Assembly: GCF_000009265.1 (NCBI RefSeq)
Contig: NC_008380.1
Span: 4,857,501 to 4,921,500 of the forward strand
Origin: Rhizobium johnstonii 3841
GTDB lineage: Bacteria > Pseudomonadota > Alphaproteobacteria > Rhizobiales > Rhizobiaceae
DNA: 64,000 nucleotides
Direction of reading: 5' to 3'
The translations under genes and the position numbers were made by a program. This document shows, one piece after another, positions 10,855 through 21,100 of this stretch (position 1 is the stretch's first letter; each line of letters starts with the position of its first letter). The notes beneath the pieces were generated by a model. That model ran no database searches. It was given only the letters and a program-made list of their open reading frames with translations, and was not told the DNA's origin.

Positions 10855-10966
10855 GATGGCCTCCGTGGCGATGTCACCCGAGCTCTCCAAGGGCGATGAG
10901 AGGCGTATATTTTTCCTGACTGCCGATTTCAAGTTTGTCTTTGCCGGAAAAGCCATCACAATATCT

Positions 10967-10981
10967 TGACTAAATATTTCA
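10967..10981 (-). promoter_or_regulatory. Iron-responsive operator (RirA-type IRO)
   Basis: TGA at 10967-10969 and TCA at 10979-10981 are separated by exactly 9 A/T-rich bases, matching the TGA-N9-TCA box bound by RirA in Rhizobium. It lies about 113 bp upstream of the fbpA start in an A/T-rich promoter region and would repress the operon when iron is sufficient. Confidence 0.7.
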
Positions 10982-11063
10982 TATTACAAGGGAATAAATC
11001 TCGATTGAGCAAAAAAGGCGACACTCCGTGAGCGCCGCCCTCTTTTGCGCCTTTGCAGCCGGC

Positions 11064-12602
11064 TTATTCGACGTCGAACTTGACGCCCTGCGCCAGCGGC
11101 AGCGTCCTGCCGTAATTGATCGTGTTGGTGGAGCGGCGCATATAGGCCTTCCAGGCATCCGAGCCGGATTCGCGGCCGCCGCCGGTCTCCTTCTCGCCGC
11201 CGAAGGCGCCACCGATCTCGGCGCCCGACGGCCCGAGATTGACGTTGGCGATGCCGCAATCCGAACCGCGAGCGGAGACGAAGGTTTCGGCCTCGCGCAT
11301 GTCGTTGGTGAAGATCGACGACGACAGCCCCTGCGGCACGGCATTGTGCAGTGCCAGCACCTCGTCGAAATCGCTATACTTCATCACATAGAGGATCGGC
11401 GCGAAGGTCTCGTGCTCGACCGGGCCGGTCTGATCGGGCATTTCGACAAGCGCCGGGCGAACGTAGAAGGCTTCGGTCGAACCGGTTTCGACGCGGTCGC
11501 CGCCGGTCACCGTGCCGCCGGCCGATTTCGCCTCGCCGAGCGCTGCCTGCATGTTCTTAAAAGCCTGACCGTCGATCAACGGCCCTACAAGCGTGCCGGT
11601 CTCGAGCGGGTTGCCGATAGTGACGGAGCCATAGGCCTTCTGCAGGCGCGGCACCAGCTGGTCGTAGACGCTCTCATGCACGAAGAGACGGCGCAGCGTC
11701 GTGCAGCGCTGGCCGGCCGTGCCCATGGCGGAGAAGGCGACGCCGCGCAGCGTCAGGTCGAGATCGGCGCTCGGGCAGACGATCGCCGCATTGTTGCCGC
11801 CGAGTTCGAGAATGGCGCGGGCAAAACGCTGCGACAGCCGCGGACCGACGGCGCGGCCCATGGCCGTCGAGCCGGTGGCGGAAACCAGAGGGATCTTCGG
11901 ATGATCGACCAGCACCTCGCCGACCTCGCGGCCGCCGATGATCAGCGTCGACAGATTGGCCGGTGCGGTACCGCCCTCGGCAACGAAACGCTTCAGCGCC
12001 TTTTCGAACAGCGCCTGCACGGCAAGCGCCGTCAACGGCGTCTTTTCCGAGGGCTTCCAGACGGTAGAATTGCCGCAGACCATCGCAAGTGCGGCATTCC
12101 ACGACCAGACGGCAACCGGGAAATTGAAGGCGGAGATGATGCCGATCACGCCGAGCGGATGCCAGCTTTCCATCATCCGGTGTTCGGAGCGTTCGGTGGC
12201 GATCGTCAGGCCGTAAAGCTGACGGGAAAGGCCGACCGCGAAATCGCAGATGTCGATCATCTCCTGCACTTCGCCGAGGCCTTCGGAGGTGATCTTGCCG
12301 ACCTCGATCGAAACGAGACGGCCGAGCGCCGCCTTGGAGGCGCGCAGTTCTTCGCCCAGCAGGCGGACCAGTTCGCCGCGCTTCGGCGCCGGCACGGCAC
12401 GCCATTCGAGGAAGGCCCGATGCGCCGCTTCGATCGCCGCCTTCGTCTCGGAAACGGAATGTTCCCTGAGTTTGCCGATTTCCTTGCCGGTGACCGGCGA
12501 GGTGACGGAAAGCGTGCCGCCGTGATAGCGGCTGGCATCGACGCCGAGTTCGGCAAGCAGCTTGGCGGTTTCGGTGGCGAGATCGAGGACGGCGATGGTC
12601 AT
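11064..12602 (-). CDS. amaB: L-piperidine-6-carboxylate / aminoadipate-semialdehyde dehydrogenase
   Basis: A 512-residue ALDH7-type aldehyde dehydrogenase. It has AFNFPVAVWSWNAALAMVCGNSTVWKPSEKTPL for cofactor binding, ELGGNN with the general base, and the catalytic cysteine in GTAGQRCTTLRRLF. It closes with FGGEKETGGGRESGSDAWKAYMRR, typical of antiquitin/AmaB. It oxidises piperideine-6-carboxylate (2-aminoadipate semialdehyde) to 2-aminoadipate in lysine breakdown. ATG 12602 is preferred to the upstream 12695. It follows the pipecolate oxidase gene by 25 bp in one operon with the HglS-type gene, which strongly supports the assignment. Confidence 0.88.
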   Translation of the reverse strand: MTIAVLDLATETAKLLAELGVDASRYHGGTLSVTSPVTGKEIGKLREHSVSETKAAIEAAHRAFLEWRAVPAPKRGELVRLLGEELRASKAALGRLVSIEVGKITSEGLGEVQEMIDICDFAVGLSRQLYGLTIATERSEHRMMESWHPLGVIGIISAFNFPVAVWSWNAALAMVCGNSTVWKPSEKTPLTALAVQALFEKALKRFVAEGGTAPANLSTLIIGGREVGEVLVDHPKIPLVSATGSTAMGRAVGPRLSQRFARAILELGGNNAAIVCPSADLDLTLRGVAFSAMGTAGQRCTTLRRLFVHESVYDQLVPRLQKAYGSVTIGNPLETGTLVGPLIDGQAFKNMQAALGEAKSAGGTVTGGDRVETGSTEAFYVRPALVEMPDQTGPVEHETFAPILYVMKYSDFDEVLALHNAVPQGLSSSIFTNDMREAETFVSARGSDCGIANVNLGPSGAEIGGAFGGEKETGGGRESGSDAWKAYMRRSTNTINYGRTLPLAQGVKFDVE

Positions 12603-12627
12603 TGTCGTGTTTCCAATCTTATTGTGC

Positions 12628-13911
12628 TTAGAAGCGGGCATCGGCGAAATGGGCGACCTGAGCGCCGGCTTCGTACCATATTTCCTTGAGTGCACGGAAG
12701 CTTGGCTCGGTGGGCGAAGTCAGCGGCAACGGCAGATCGGCTTCCGGAAGCCGGCCGAGGATATGCTCCGCCAGCGTACGGCCGAAGACCGTACCAGGGG
12801 CAATGCCGCGGCCATTGTAGCCAGAAAAGCCGACCACACCAGGTGCGAATTTGTGGAAGCGCGGCAGCGCATTGTCGGTCATGCCGATCTGGCCATACCA
12901 TTCACATTCGAATTCGACGTCGCCGATATCTGGGAAGAGCCGCTTCAATGCGCGTTTGGCCCAGCCCCTGTGTACGGCCAGTCCGGTATTGCGCAACGCC
13001 CCGACACTGCCGAAAACGAGGCGGCCAGCCTGATCCATGCGGAAGGAGGAGAGGATTTCCTTGGTATCCCACACACCTTCCCGCCCCGGCAGGATCGACT
13101 GGCGCAGATTGTGGCCGAGCGGCACAGTGGCGAAATTGAAATAGGGCAGATGCACCTGCTCGCTGCGCACCTGCTCCCACGGGCCGGTGCTGTAGGCATC
13201 CGTCGCGACGATGATCCACTCCGCGCTGACCTCGCCGCTCGCCGTCTTCACGGTCCAGCGGCCGCCATTGCGCTCCGTCCCGATGACCGGGCTGGATGTG
13301 TGAATGGTGACGCCGGCCTTGACGGCGGCATGGGCAAGACCGCGCGCATAGGCAAGCGGTTGCAGCGTGCCCGCGCGTTTGTCGAGCAGCGAGCCGGTAT
13401 AGGCATCGCTGCCGATGCGTTTGGCCGTTTCCGCTGCATCGAGCAGCGTCACGGCTGCGCCGCGGGCGGACCATTGCGCCGCCCGATCCTCGATTTCCTT
13501 CAGCCCGTCCGCGCCGACCGCGCAATGCAGCGTGCCGTTCCGTTCGAGTTCGCAGGCAATCTGATGCTTGTCGATCAGTTCCATGACGAGCTTCGGCGCA
13601 TTGCCGAGCAGATCGAGCAGACGTTCGCCATGCACCGGGCCGAGCACGCCGGGCAGATCGTTCGGCATCACCCACATGCCGGCATTGATCAGCCCGACAT
13701 TGCGCCCGGCACCACCGAAGCCGATCTCTTTGGCTTCCAGCAACACCACCTTCGACCCGGCTTCGGCGAGATGCAGGGCAGAAGAGAGGCCGGTGTAACC
13801 GCCGCCGACGATGACGACATCGGCCGACATCGCGCCGTCGAGAGGCGAGGTCGTCGGCGGTTCGGGCGCTGTCTTTTCCCAGAGGCCGTGGGAGCGCGGA
13901 TCATTCAGCAT
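12628..13911 (-). CDS. amaA: FAD-dependent amino acid oxidase, probable L-pipecolate oxidase
   Basis: A 427-residue DAO-family flavoprotein. The N-terminal Rossmann motif is VVIVGGGYTGLSSALHLAEAGSKVVLLEAKEIGFGGAGRN, followed by the C-terminal GYNGRGIAPGTVFGRTLAEHILG FAD contact. The family includes DadA, GlcO-like and AmaA proteins. Because the next genes encode P6C dehydrogenase and 2-oxoadipate decarboxylase, oxidation of L-pipecolate to piperideine-6-carboxylate is the best fit. A gamma-glutamylputrescine oxidase (PuuB) role would be the main alternative by sequence, but no other Puu gene is present. The gap to hglS is 68 bp. Confidence 0.78.
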   Translation of the reverse strand: MLNDPRSHGLWEKTAPEPPTTSPLDGAMSADVVIVGGGYTGLSSALHLAEAGSKVVLLEAKEIGFGGAGRNVGLINAGMWVMPNDLPGVLGPVHGERLLDLLGNAPKLVMELIDKHQIACELERNGTLHCAVGADGLKEIEDRAAQWSARGAAVTLLDAAETAKRIGSDAYTGSLLDKRAGTLQPLAYARGLAHAAVKAGVTIHTSSPVIGTERNGGRWTVKTASGEVSAEWIIVATDAYSTGPWEQVRSEQVHLPYFNFATVPLGHNLRQSILPGREGVWDTKEILSSFRMDQAGRLVFGSVGALRNTGLAVHRGWAKRALKRLFPDIGDVEFECEWYGQIGMTDNALPRFHKFAPGVVGFSGYNGRGIAPGTVFGRTLAEHILGRLPEADLPLPLTSPTEPSFRALKEIWYEAGAQVAHFADARF

Positions 13912-13979
13912 GGCTCAGTCCGATCAGAGCGAAATCGCGGATACTCTAGTGCATAAAAGAAGGTGTTGAACCTGCCATT

Positions 13980-15392
13980 TCACGCAACGGTCTTCAACGG
14001 CAAGCCCGCAAGGCCGAGCGCCTCCAGCGCCCAATCCAGCGATGCCGCCTGGCGTTCGGCGTAGAGCGCCAGTTCGTCCTGGACGGTGGCGCCGAGTGCA
14101 GCCTCGAAGGCGTCACGGTTCGAGCGGGTCGCATAGTTCTGCTGCTGGTCGGTACCGAGGTTCGACTGGAAGATGCCGGCCGCGCTGACGGGCAGGAAGT
14201 CTTCGTAGACGATCGGGGTGAAGGCGAGGTAACCCTTGGCGATCAGCGCCTCCGGATCGCTGGGCAGCATGCTGCCGACCGCAGCCGCAATGCCCGCAGG
14301 CGTCGCGGAATAGCGGAAGAAGGCCAGATCCGCCCTGCGCAGCTCGTCCCAGCTGTCCGGCAGCGCCTTGAAACGCGCGGCGAGTTCGTCGTCATAGGCG
14401 CCGGCCTTGGCGCCGCCGGCGCCGACCTGCACCTCGCCGCGAACCGAGGCGAGCAGCTGGTCGTAGAGCATCCGGCCCTTCGCCGTCAGCGCCACGCCGC
14501 GCTGTTCGATCTCGCCGAAGCGGGCGGTATGCGTCCCTTGTATCGCGCCGTCATCACCGGAAAAGGCGATCGTTTCCTCCAGCGCCTTGAAACTCGTCTG
14601 TCGCAGCAGGATACCGCAATGGCGGCGCGGCGGTCCTTCGATGACCGCCTTCGGCGTGATGCCGCGTTCCGGCATGCGGGCCTGGACCGCATCGATATCG
14701 AGCGTGCGCGGCGTCAGATGGTTGATGTGCGGCCCCTTGAAGCTGACGACATCGGCGATCAGCCGATGCGCATCGTGCAGCCGCTTGTAGGTTTCGGCGC
14801 TGACTGTCGCTTCGCCATGCCAGCGGAAGGTTTCCAGCGCCTCGGCGACGAATTCCGTCGCCTCCGCCTCGGTGAGGCCGCCGTTTTGTTCGTGGCGCTC
14901 GATCAGCGCGACCGCACGCGGCGTGTAGATCCGCCGTTTCGCCAGAATGGCTTCGGCCTCGCCGCGCAGCCCTTCGTCCTCGATCAGTTCCAGTCGCAGC
15001 AGCGAGGTGAAGACACGGAACGGATTGACGTTGAGCGCCGCCTCGTCGATCGGCCGAAAGCTGGTGGAATGAACCGGCACGCCGGCGACCGAAAGATCGT
15101 AGTAGCCGACCGGCTGCATGCCCATGACCGCAAACAGCCGCCGAATGGTGAAGAGTTCGTCGGCCGTGCCGAGCCGGATGGCGCCGTGACGTTCGACATC
15201 GATGCGCTCCAGCTCGCCGGCGCGGGCCAGGCGATCGCGCAGATCGGGATCATTCTCGAGGCAGCCGGCATTCACATCCGCCACCAGTTCGATCAGCATG
15301 CCGTATTGCGGTACCTCCGCCCGGTACATCTGCGACATCGCCTCGGTAAACAGCGATCGGATGCGATCTGGGGAAACGAAGGCTTGCAGCAT
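13980..15392 (-). CDS. hglS: 2-oxoadipate dioxygenase/decarboxylase (HglS-type, DUF1338/VOC)
   Basis: A 470-residue DUF1338 protein (YdcJ/HglS family). In the Pseudomonas putida homolog this Fe(II) enzyme converts 2-oxoadipate to D-2-hydroxyglutarate. Candidate metal ligands are the histidines in GVPVHSTSFRP and GPHINHLTPRTLD and the glutamate in RFGEIEQRG. ATG 15392 is preferred over 15410: it has CCGGAG 7 nt upstream, and the homology starts at MLQAFVSPD. It is the first gene of the amaA-amaB operon and diverges from a LysR gene. Together the three genes carry pipecolate to hydroxyglutarate, apart from a transaminase not seen here. Confidence 0.85.
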   Translation of the reverse strand: MLQAFVSPDRIRSLFTEAMSQMYRAEVPQYGMLIELVADVNAGCLENDPDLRDRLARAGELERIDVERHGAIRLGTADELFTIRRLFAVMGMQPVGYYDLSVAGVPVHSTSFRPIDEAALNVNPFRVFTSLLRLELIEDEGLRGEAEAILAKRRIYTPRAVALIERHEQNGGLTEAEATEFVAEALETFRWHGEATVSAETYKRLHDAHRLIADVVSFKGPHINHLTPRTLDIDAVQARMPERGITPKAVIEGPPRRHCGILLRQTSFKALEETIAFSGDDGAIQGTHTARFGEIEQRGVALTAKGRMLYDQLLASVRGEVQVGAGGAKAGAYDDELAARFKALPDSWDELRRADLAFFRYSATPAGIAAAVGSMLPSDPEALIAKGYLAFTPIVYEDFLPVSAAGIFQSNLGTDQQQNYATRSNRDAFEAALGATVQDELALYAERQAASLDWALEALGLAGLPLKTVA

Positions 15393-15462
15393 TGGGAAAC
15401 TCCGGATCATTCCGTTTTTGCAGGATGAACCTCTTTACACGCGCGACAAAGCCGCAAATATC

Positions 15463-15479
15463 GCTATTTCGGAAATAGC
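15463..15479. promoter_or_regulatory. Perfect 17-bp palindrome, LysR-type T-N11-A site
   Basis: GCTATTTC and GAAATAGC flank a single G, forming a perfect dyad that contains a T-N11-A core (15465-15477). It lies in the 102-bp gap between divergent hglS and the LysR gene, the expected place for autoregulation and activation by that regulator. Confidence 0.65.
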
Positions 15480-15481
15480 CC

Positions 15482-15496
15482 ATTCTGAAACGGAAT
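15482..15496. promoter_or_regulatory. Second imperfect LysR-like dyad
   Basis: ATTC-N7-GAAT forms a second T-N11-A arrangement (15483-15495), 19 bp centre-to-centre from the perfect palindrome and overlapping the LysR start codon. LysR proteins often use a strong recognition site and a weaker activation site about two helical turns apart. Confidence 0.4.
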
Positions 15497-16403
15497 GACC
15501 ATGCTGACGTCCAGACGTTTTCTGCCATCGATTTCGCATCTCGCCGCCTTCGAGGCGGTTGCCCGCACCGGCAGCGTGACGGCAGCGGCGCGTGAACTCG
15601 ATCTGACGCAGAGCGCCGTCAGCCGCCAGGTGAGCGCGCTGGAGGAGCAGCTTGGCGTCGAGCTCTTCCTGCGCGAACGCCAGACCATGCGGCTGACGCT
15701 TGCCGGCGACGGATATGCCCGTGAGATTCGCGAGGCCCTGCGTCGAATATCGAGCGCTTCGCTGAACCTGCGCGCCAATCCCCACGGCGGCACGCTCAAT
15801 CTCGCCATCCTGCCGACCTTCGGCACGCGCTGGCTGGCGCCGCGCCTGGGACGCTTTCTCGCCGCCAATGCCGGCGTGACCATCAATCTGGTGACCCGGC
15901 TTTCCCCCTTCGATTTCCGCCTCGATTCAATCGACGCCGCCATCCATTTCGGCCATCCGCACTGGCCGGGCGCCGAACTCGAGTTTCTGATGTCGGAGCG
16001 CACGGTGCCGGCCTGCAGTCCGGATTTTCTGAAGCAATATACTATCTCAGGACCGGAGGATCTGCTCGCTGTTCCGCTTCTCCATCTGACGACACGTCCC
16101 GACGCCTGGGAGCAATGGTTCGCCAGCAACGGCGTTTCTTTCGAAAGCGTGCACGGCATGCTCTTCGACCAGTTCGCCACGGCGGCGCAGGCGGCAATCG
16201 CCGGCCTTGGCGTCGCCCTGCTGCCGACATTCCTGATGCAGGAGGAGATCAGGCGCGGCGATCTCGTCGCCGCTGTCGATCGTGAAATGGAAAGCCGCGA
16301 GCGCTATTATCTCGCCTTTCCGCCCGAGCGCGCCGATTATGCGCCGCTTGCCGCCTTTCGTGACTGGATCGTCGCAGAAGCCACCGCCAACCCGGCTGTG
16401 TGA
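15495..16403 (+). CDS. LysR-family transcriptional regulator (GcvA-like)
   Basis: A 302-residue LysR protein. The winged helix-turn-helix is at about 12-70 (HLAAFEAVARTGSVTAAARELDLTQSAVSRQVSALEEQLGVELFLR), followed by a GcvA-type effector domain (LNLAILPTFGTRWLAPRLGRF). ATG 15495 and ATG 15501 are both possible starts. Divergent orientation from the lysine-catabolic operon and the intervening T-N11-A palindromes suggest that it controls hglS-amaA-amaB in response to a pathway intermediate (inference). Confidence 0.88.
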   Translation: MTMLTSRRFLPSISHLAAFEAVARTGSVTAAARELDLTQSAVSRQVSALEEQLGVELFLRERQTMRLTLAGDGYAREIREALRRISSASLNLRANPHGGTLNLAILPTFGTRWLAPRLGRFLAANAGVTINLVTRLSPFDFRLDSIDAAIHFGHPHWPGAELEFLMSERTVPACSPDFLKQYTISGPEDLLAVPLLHLTTRPDAWEQWFASNGVSFESVHGMLFDQFATAAQAAIAGLGVALLPTFLMQEEIRRGDLVAAVDREMESRERYYLAFPPERADYAPLAAFRDWIVAEATANPAV

Positions 16404-16471
16404 CGAACGGCTTGCATCGGCATGGCGCTTTCGACCATTATGCGGCCCAAACAACTTTGCAGGAAATCTCC

Positions 16472-16708
16472 ATGAAGCCGATCTTCGTCCAGCTCCAATG
16501 CGCACCCGGCAAGACCTATGATGTCGCCGACGCCATCTACCAGACCGAACTGGTCTCGGAGCTCTATTCGACCAGCGGCGACTACGATCTGCTGCTGAAG
16601 GTCTATATCGAGGAAGGCCAGGATATCGGCAAATTCATCAACGACAACATCGCCAATATTCCCGGCATCGTCCGCTCGCTGACGACGCTGACCTTTAAGG
16701 CATTCTGA
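16472..16708 (+). CDS. Stand-alone Lrp/AsnC ligand-binding (RAM) domain protein
   Basis: A 78-residue protein consisting only of the Lrp/AsnC effector domain, without a DNA-binding part: MKPIFVQLQCAPGKTYDVADAI, then VSELYSTSGDYDLLLKVYIEEGQDIGKFI and a closing strand (VRSLTTLTFKAF). Such small proteins form RAM-type oligomers and bind amino acids; some modulate full-length Lrp. ATG 16472 has AGGA about 8 nt upstream; the longer frame from 16400 has no support. It may form an operon with the LysR gene (68-bp gap), so lysine-pathway amino acids are candidate ligands. Confidence 0.85.
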   Translation: MKPIFVQLQCAPGKTYDVADAIYQTELVSELYSTSGDYDLLLKVYIEEGQDIGKFINDNIANIPGIVRSLTTLTFKAF

Positions 16709-16855
16709 ATTCCCGTCAGACACGGTTAACCTTTTTCGCGAAGATTGGCCCTCGCAGGACGTCGCCTAAACCGCGCCTTAACGCCGGGCATATCTGGTCG
16801 TTGTTATCACAGGCCCGCATCAGCACGGGCGGGTACGTCCAGCGATAGGTGAAAA

Positions 16856-18034
16856 ATGTCGATCGTCGAGGCAGATAGGGCGCACGCGATGCCGCAGTTG
16901 GAAACGGCTCCGCTGATCGTCCATGTCGTGCGCCAGTTCCTGCCCAATCGCGGCGGCCTGGAAGATGTCGTCGCCAATCTCGCCCGCCAGACCGTGCGCC
17001 GCGGTTACCGCGTGCGCGTCGTCACGCTGGATTCGCTCTTCACCGCGCCTGAGGATAAGCTGCCGCTTCGCGAAGATATCGACGGCATCGAAGTGGTGCG
17101 CATTCCCTGGTTCGGCACCAGCCGCTATCCGCTGGCACCGCATGTTTTCCGCCATCTTGCCGATGCCGATCTCGTCCATGTCCATGCCATCGACTTCTTC
17201 TTCGACGCGCTCGCCTGGGGCCGGCTGCTGCACGGCAAGCCGATGATCGTCACTACCCATGGCGGCTTCTTCCACACGCAGAAATACGCGACGATCAAGA
17301 AGATCTGGTTCCGGACGCTGACCCGCGCTTCGGCGATGGCCTACCGCCGCGTCGTCTGCTGCAGCGCCTCCGACCTCAAGCAGTTTTCCGAGATCGTGCC
17401 CGACAGCCTGCTGATCGAAAACGGCGCCGATATCGGCAAGTTCGCCGACACCGCTTCGCGCCGGGCAAAGCGCCGCATCGTCACGATCGGCCGGTTCTCG
17501 GTGAACAAGCGGCTGGACCACCTGCTCGATGCGATGGCCAAGCTGAAGACCCGTGACCCGGAATGGCATCTCGACATTGTCGGCGCCGAATCCGACCTGG
17601 ACCGGGCGGATGTCAAAGGCGCAATCGAAAGCCGTCATCTGTCCGGCCGCGTCACCCTGCATGTGTCGCCCGAGAACGACACGATCCGACGCATTATCGC
17701 AGAAGCCTCGATTTTCGCCTCCGCCTCGGAATATGAAGGTTTCGGCCTGGTGGCGCTGGAGGCGATGAGTGCCGGCCTCCTGCCGGTGCTGAACGCCAAC
17801 GATGCCTTTGCGACGCTTGCCACCCGGCATCCCGTTCTCATGCTTGCCGATTTCACCAATCCTGAGCGCGCCGCCAAGGCGATCGAAGCGGCCCATCAAG
17901 CTCTTTTGCGCCAACCGGACGCCGTTCGCGCCGAGCTTCTCGACGCCGCCCGCGGCTATTCCTGGGATATTGTCGCCGGACGTTATATCGATCTCTACAG
18001 ATCGCTTGATGTCGTCGCCGCAGAAAGCATCTGA
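16856..18034 (+). CDS. Family 4 glycosyltransferase
   Basis: A 392-residue GT-B retaining glycosyltransferase. The N-terminal half has RQFLPNRGGLEDVVANLARQTVRRGYRVRVVTL, the typical acceptor-side Rossmann opening. The C-terminal half has a sugar-nucleotide site with IGRFSVNKRLDHLLDAM and the E-x7-E motif in EYEGFGLVALEAMSAGLLPV. It is predicted cytosolic or peripheral on the inner membrane. ATG 16856 has AGGTG at close spacing. It points toward the flippase-hydrolase gene and probably contributes to the same surface glycan, though this is only inferred from position. Confidence 0.88.
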   Translation: MSIVEADRAHAMPQLETAPLIVHVVRQFLPNRGGLEDVVANLARQTVRRGYRVRVVTLDSLFTAPEDKLPLREDIDGIEVVRIPWFGTSRYPLAPHVFRHLADADLVHVHAIDFFFDALAWGRLLHGKPMIVTTHGGFFHTQKYATIKKIWFRTLTRASAMAYRRVVCCSASDLKQFSEIVPDSLLIENGADIGKFADTASRRAKRRIVTIGRFSVNKRLDHLLDAMAKLKTRDPEWHLDIVGAESDLDRADVKGAIESRHLSGRVTLHVSPENDTIRRIIAEASIFASASEYEGFGLVALEAMSAGLLPVLNANDAFATLATRHPVLMLADFTNPERAAKAIEAAHQALLRQPDAVRAELLDAARGYSWDIVAGRYIDLYRSLDVVAAESI

Positions 18035-18107
18035 TCCTGTCTTTCTACCGCATAGACGCTACAGCGTTGCCCGTGTGAAAAGACGCGCGGCGCTGTAAAA
18101 TCTCCGG

Positions 18108-21100
18108 TCACGCTCTCGCCAGACGGATGATCTCGTCGAGCACGAATTTGCGCGATTGCGGCGGCGTCAGATTGTGGTCGGCATCCGGCAACATCAGCAG
18201 CCGCACGTTCGGATAGCGAGAAAGCTTGGCGCCGTGCGGCCCGAAGTGGAAATAGACGTGGTCGAGACCGACATCGCCCTCGCTGTAGATCAGCGTCAGC
18301 GGCACCTTGCGTTTGCCGAACAGCGCGAAGGAGTGCCGAACCTCGCGGGCGATATGGCGCCGGTCGGGAAGCAGCTCGAGCAGCGGCGCGATCCACGGCG
18401 ACAGCCGGCGGCCGGCGGCGATGACGATGTTCTGCAACGCCGAGACGACATCCACCTGGCCGCGCAGCAGCCGCTTCAGCGTGTCGAGCCGCGCCAGGCG
18501 CTGGCTGTAGTCATCGAGGCTGCGGGGAACGGAGACGACATGCTCCCTGCGCACAGGCATGTCAGGATCCCAGTAATAGACGAAGGGATTGATCGACACG
18601 ACAGCCTTCAAGCGCTCGTCGGCGACGCCGGCGCGGAAGGCGACATAGCCGCCGCTGCATCGGCCGGCGACCATGACAGGGCCGGCGACGACGCTTTCGA
18701 GCAGGTCGAGCGCGGCGACTGCATCCGCGGTCTGCGTATCCGAATAAAGCACCTGTTCCGGCGCATCCGGCCGCGGCGGGCTGTCGCCGACATTGGCAGA
18801 ATCGAAGCGCAGCGAAACGACGCCCTGGCGGGCGAGCTCGCGCGCCATATCAACCGTCGTGCGTCCCCAGCCGGCATGCCGGTCATAGGCAGTCGACAGG
18901 AAGAGCACGGCATTGCCCTTGATCTCGCCGAGCGGCCGGCTGACGACGCCGACCAGATGATTATGGCTTCCGAAACGGACCGGCGTTTCCGCAAAACCGT
19001 CGCCGGCAAGCGGCGGGTTGTCGATCGCTGCCGACGAATGGGCGGCGGATGTCTCCGTCGTCCTTGTCTCCAGCCACGCCGTCAGCAGCGCCACGACAGT
19101 CATCGGCGTCTTGGCAAACAGCGGGTTGGTGGCGAGTTCGTCATAGCCTTCGAAAGCCTTCTGCTCGACATCGGCGCCAAGCGCCTTCAGCGCATCGGCA
19201 AAGCCGGTATCCTCGGCTTTGGCAGGACGTTCGAGGATCAGGTAGCGGGAGGTTGCGAGCCCCTGCGGCGAGGTGATGTTGAGCTTGCCGAGCTCGGCGG
19301 CGATCTCTTCGGGCATGACGAGCCCGGCAATCTGCACCTTGGCAGTCTGGATATGCTCTTTGCCGAGGCCGAGATCGGCATCGATGATCTTGGACCACAT
19401 GTTGAGTTCGCGCAGATAGGCCCGGCCGCTCAGCACCGGCGCCAGCATGACGAGGCTGTCGACGCCCTCGATCGAGGAACCGACGCGATGGGCAAGCGTC
19501 GCACCAAGGCCCTGTGCGATGAGGATGATGCGGTCACAGCCGCTCAGCGACTTCAGCTTGTCGGTGGCCGCACGGATCGAATCTTCCCAGGTTTCCAGCC
19601 TCGCCGGCAGTGCGTCGAAATCGAGCGCGTCGCCAGTGCCGCGATAGTCGAAGCGCAGGCTCGGCACGCCGATATCCGAGAAATGCTCGGCCGCGACGCG
19701 GAAGAATTTGCGGCTGCACATCTCCTCGAAACCCCAGGGGCTGACGAAGAGCACGGCGGCCGAACGTTTTTTGGCGAGAGGATTTTCAGGCATGAACAGC
19801 CCAATCGTGCCGTCGAAGACGACGGGCAGGGCGGCGCTGCGTCCCGCGCCCTCGGCCGGTTCGAGCGAGAATTCGCCGGGCGCGACCTTGGCGCGATCGG
19901 GATCGCCGGGAAGCCGCGGCGCAATGAAATTGATCGCGTGGCCGACCGGTCGCCGCAGCAGGGACGGCATCTTCTCGAGAATGGAGCGCATGACTTCGAC
20001 ATCCTCGCCCGGCACGGCGCGCAGCACCCGGAGTGCTGCGAAATAGGCGAATGCGCCGGCGATGATCGCGCCGACCAATCCGGCCGGACCCTGGACGAAT
20101 TCCAGCACGGAAGTCGCTCCGCAAGCGCAGAGGACGGAGGCGAGCGTCACCTTCGTCAGGCTTGCGTAGAGACCCGAAAGCTGGGATCCGAATCCTGTCT
20201 GTCTGATCATCATCATCGACATCGCAACGAATACGAGGATGCGCACGATTGCGGCGCCCTCGGCCGCAAGCCTAGGTACGATCAGTAAACAACCCGCTAC
20301 CATCAGTAGGCCACCTATCACACTGATGTTGAGGCGGGAGCGGGCCCTGTCCATCGACAGCAGGTAGAGGCTGAGGATCTGCATGAAGGTATAGGCGGGA
20401 GCGACGAGCGCAAGCAGTGCCACCACCGTCCCGCTGCGGCGGAACGCTTCGCCGAACACCACAATCACCAATTCGCTGGAGATCGCGGCAAGCCCGAGGC
20501 TCATCGGTAGCACGATATAGGCCATGCTTCGGGTGACGGCGGCAAAGACCTCGACCGGCAATGTCGAATCGTCGCTGCTGTGCCGCCGCTCGGAATAATA
20601 GGGCAGCAGGCTGCCGGTCATCTGGATCGGCAGTTGCAGCGCGATATTCGCGATCGACAGGCCGACGGCATAATAGCCGACCATCTCCACCGACCAGAAC
20701 TGCTGCAGGAAGAGCAGCTCGAGCCGGTTGAGGAAAATGGAATCGATGATGAACTGGATCGACAGGATGACGGAGGAGGAGGCGAGATATTTCAGCGAGA
20801 CCCCGCACCAGTCGCGCCGCGCCAGAAGGATCGGCAGCGTGGCGAAAAACAGCACCAGCTGGCCGAGCGCATAACCGACGAGAACGCCTTCGACGCCATA
20901 GAAGACGGCGCCGACGGCAACGCCGGCAAGCTGCACGATCGAGACGGCGACCGTCAGCTTAAAGAAGGCGCCAAGCTTCTTTTCGCCGATCAGGTAGAAT
21001 TTGACGAAGGAACCGATCGCCTGGATGAAGAACAGCACTCCCGTGACCAGAGCGACGGATGGTGCGGTGTCGGCCCAGTGCATCTTTTCGGAGGTGAGGA

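Noticed and set aside
18156..20288. 710-codon open frame on the plus strand
   Set aside because: It lies antisense to the flippase-hydrolase gene, has Arg/Asp/Gln-rich composition typical of a shadow frame, and shows no family motif.
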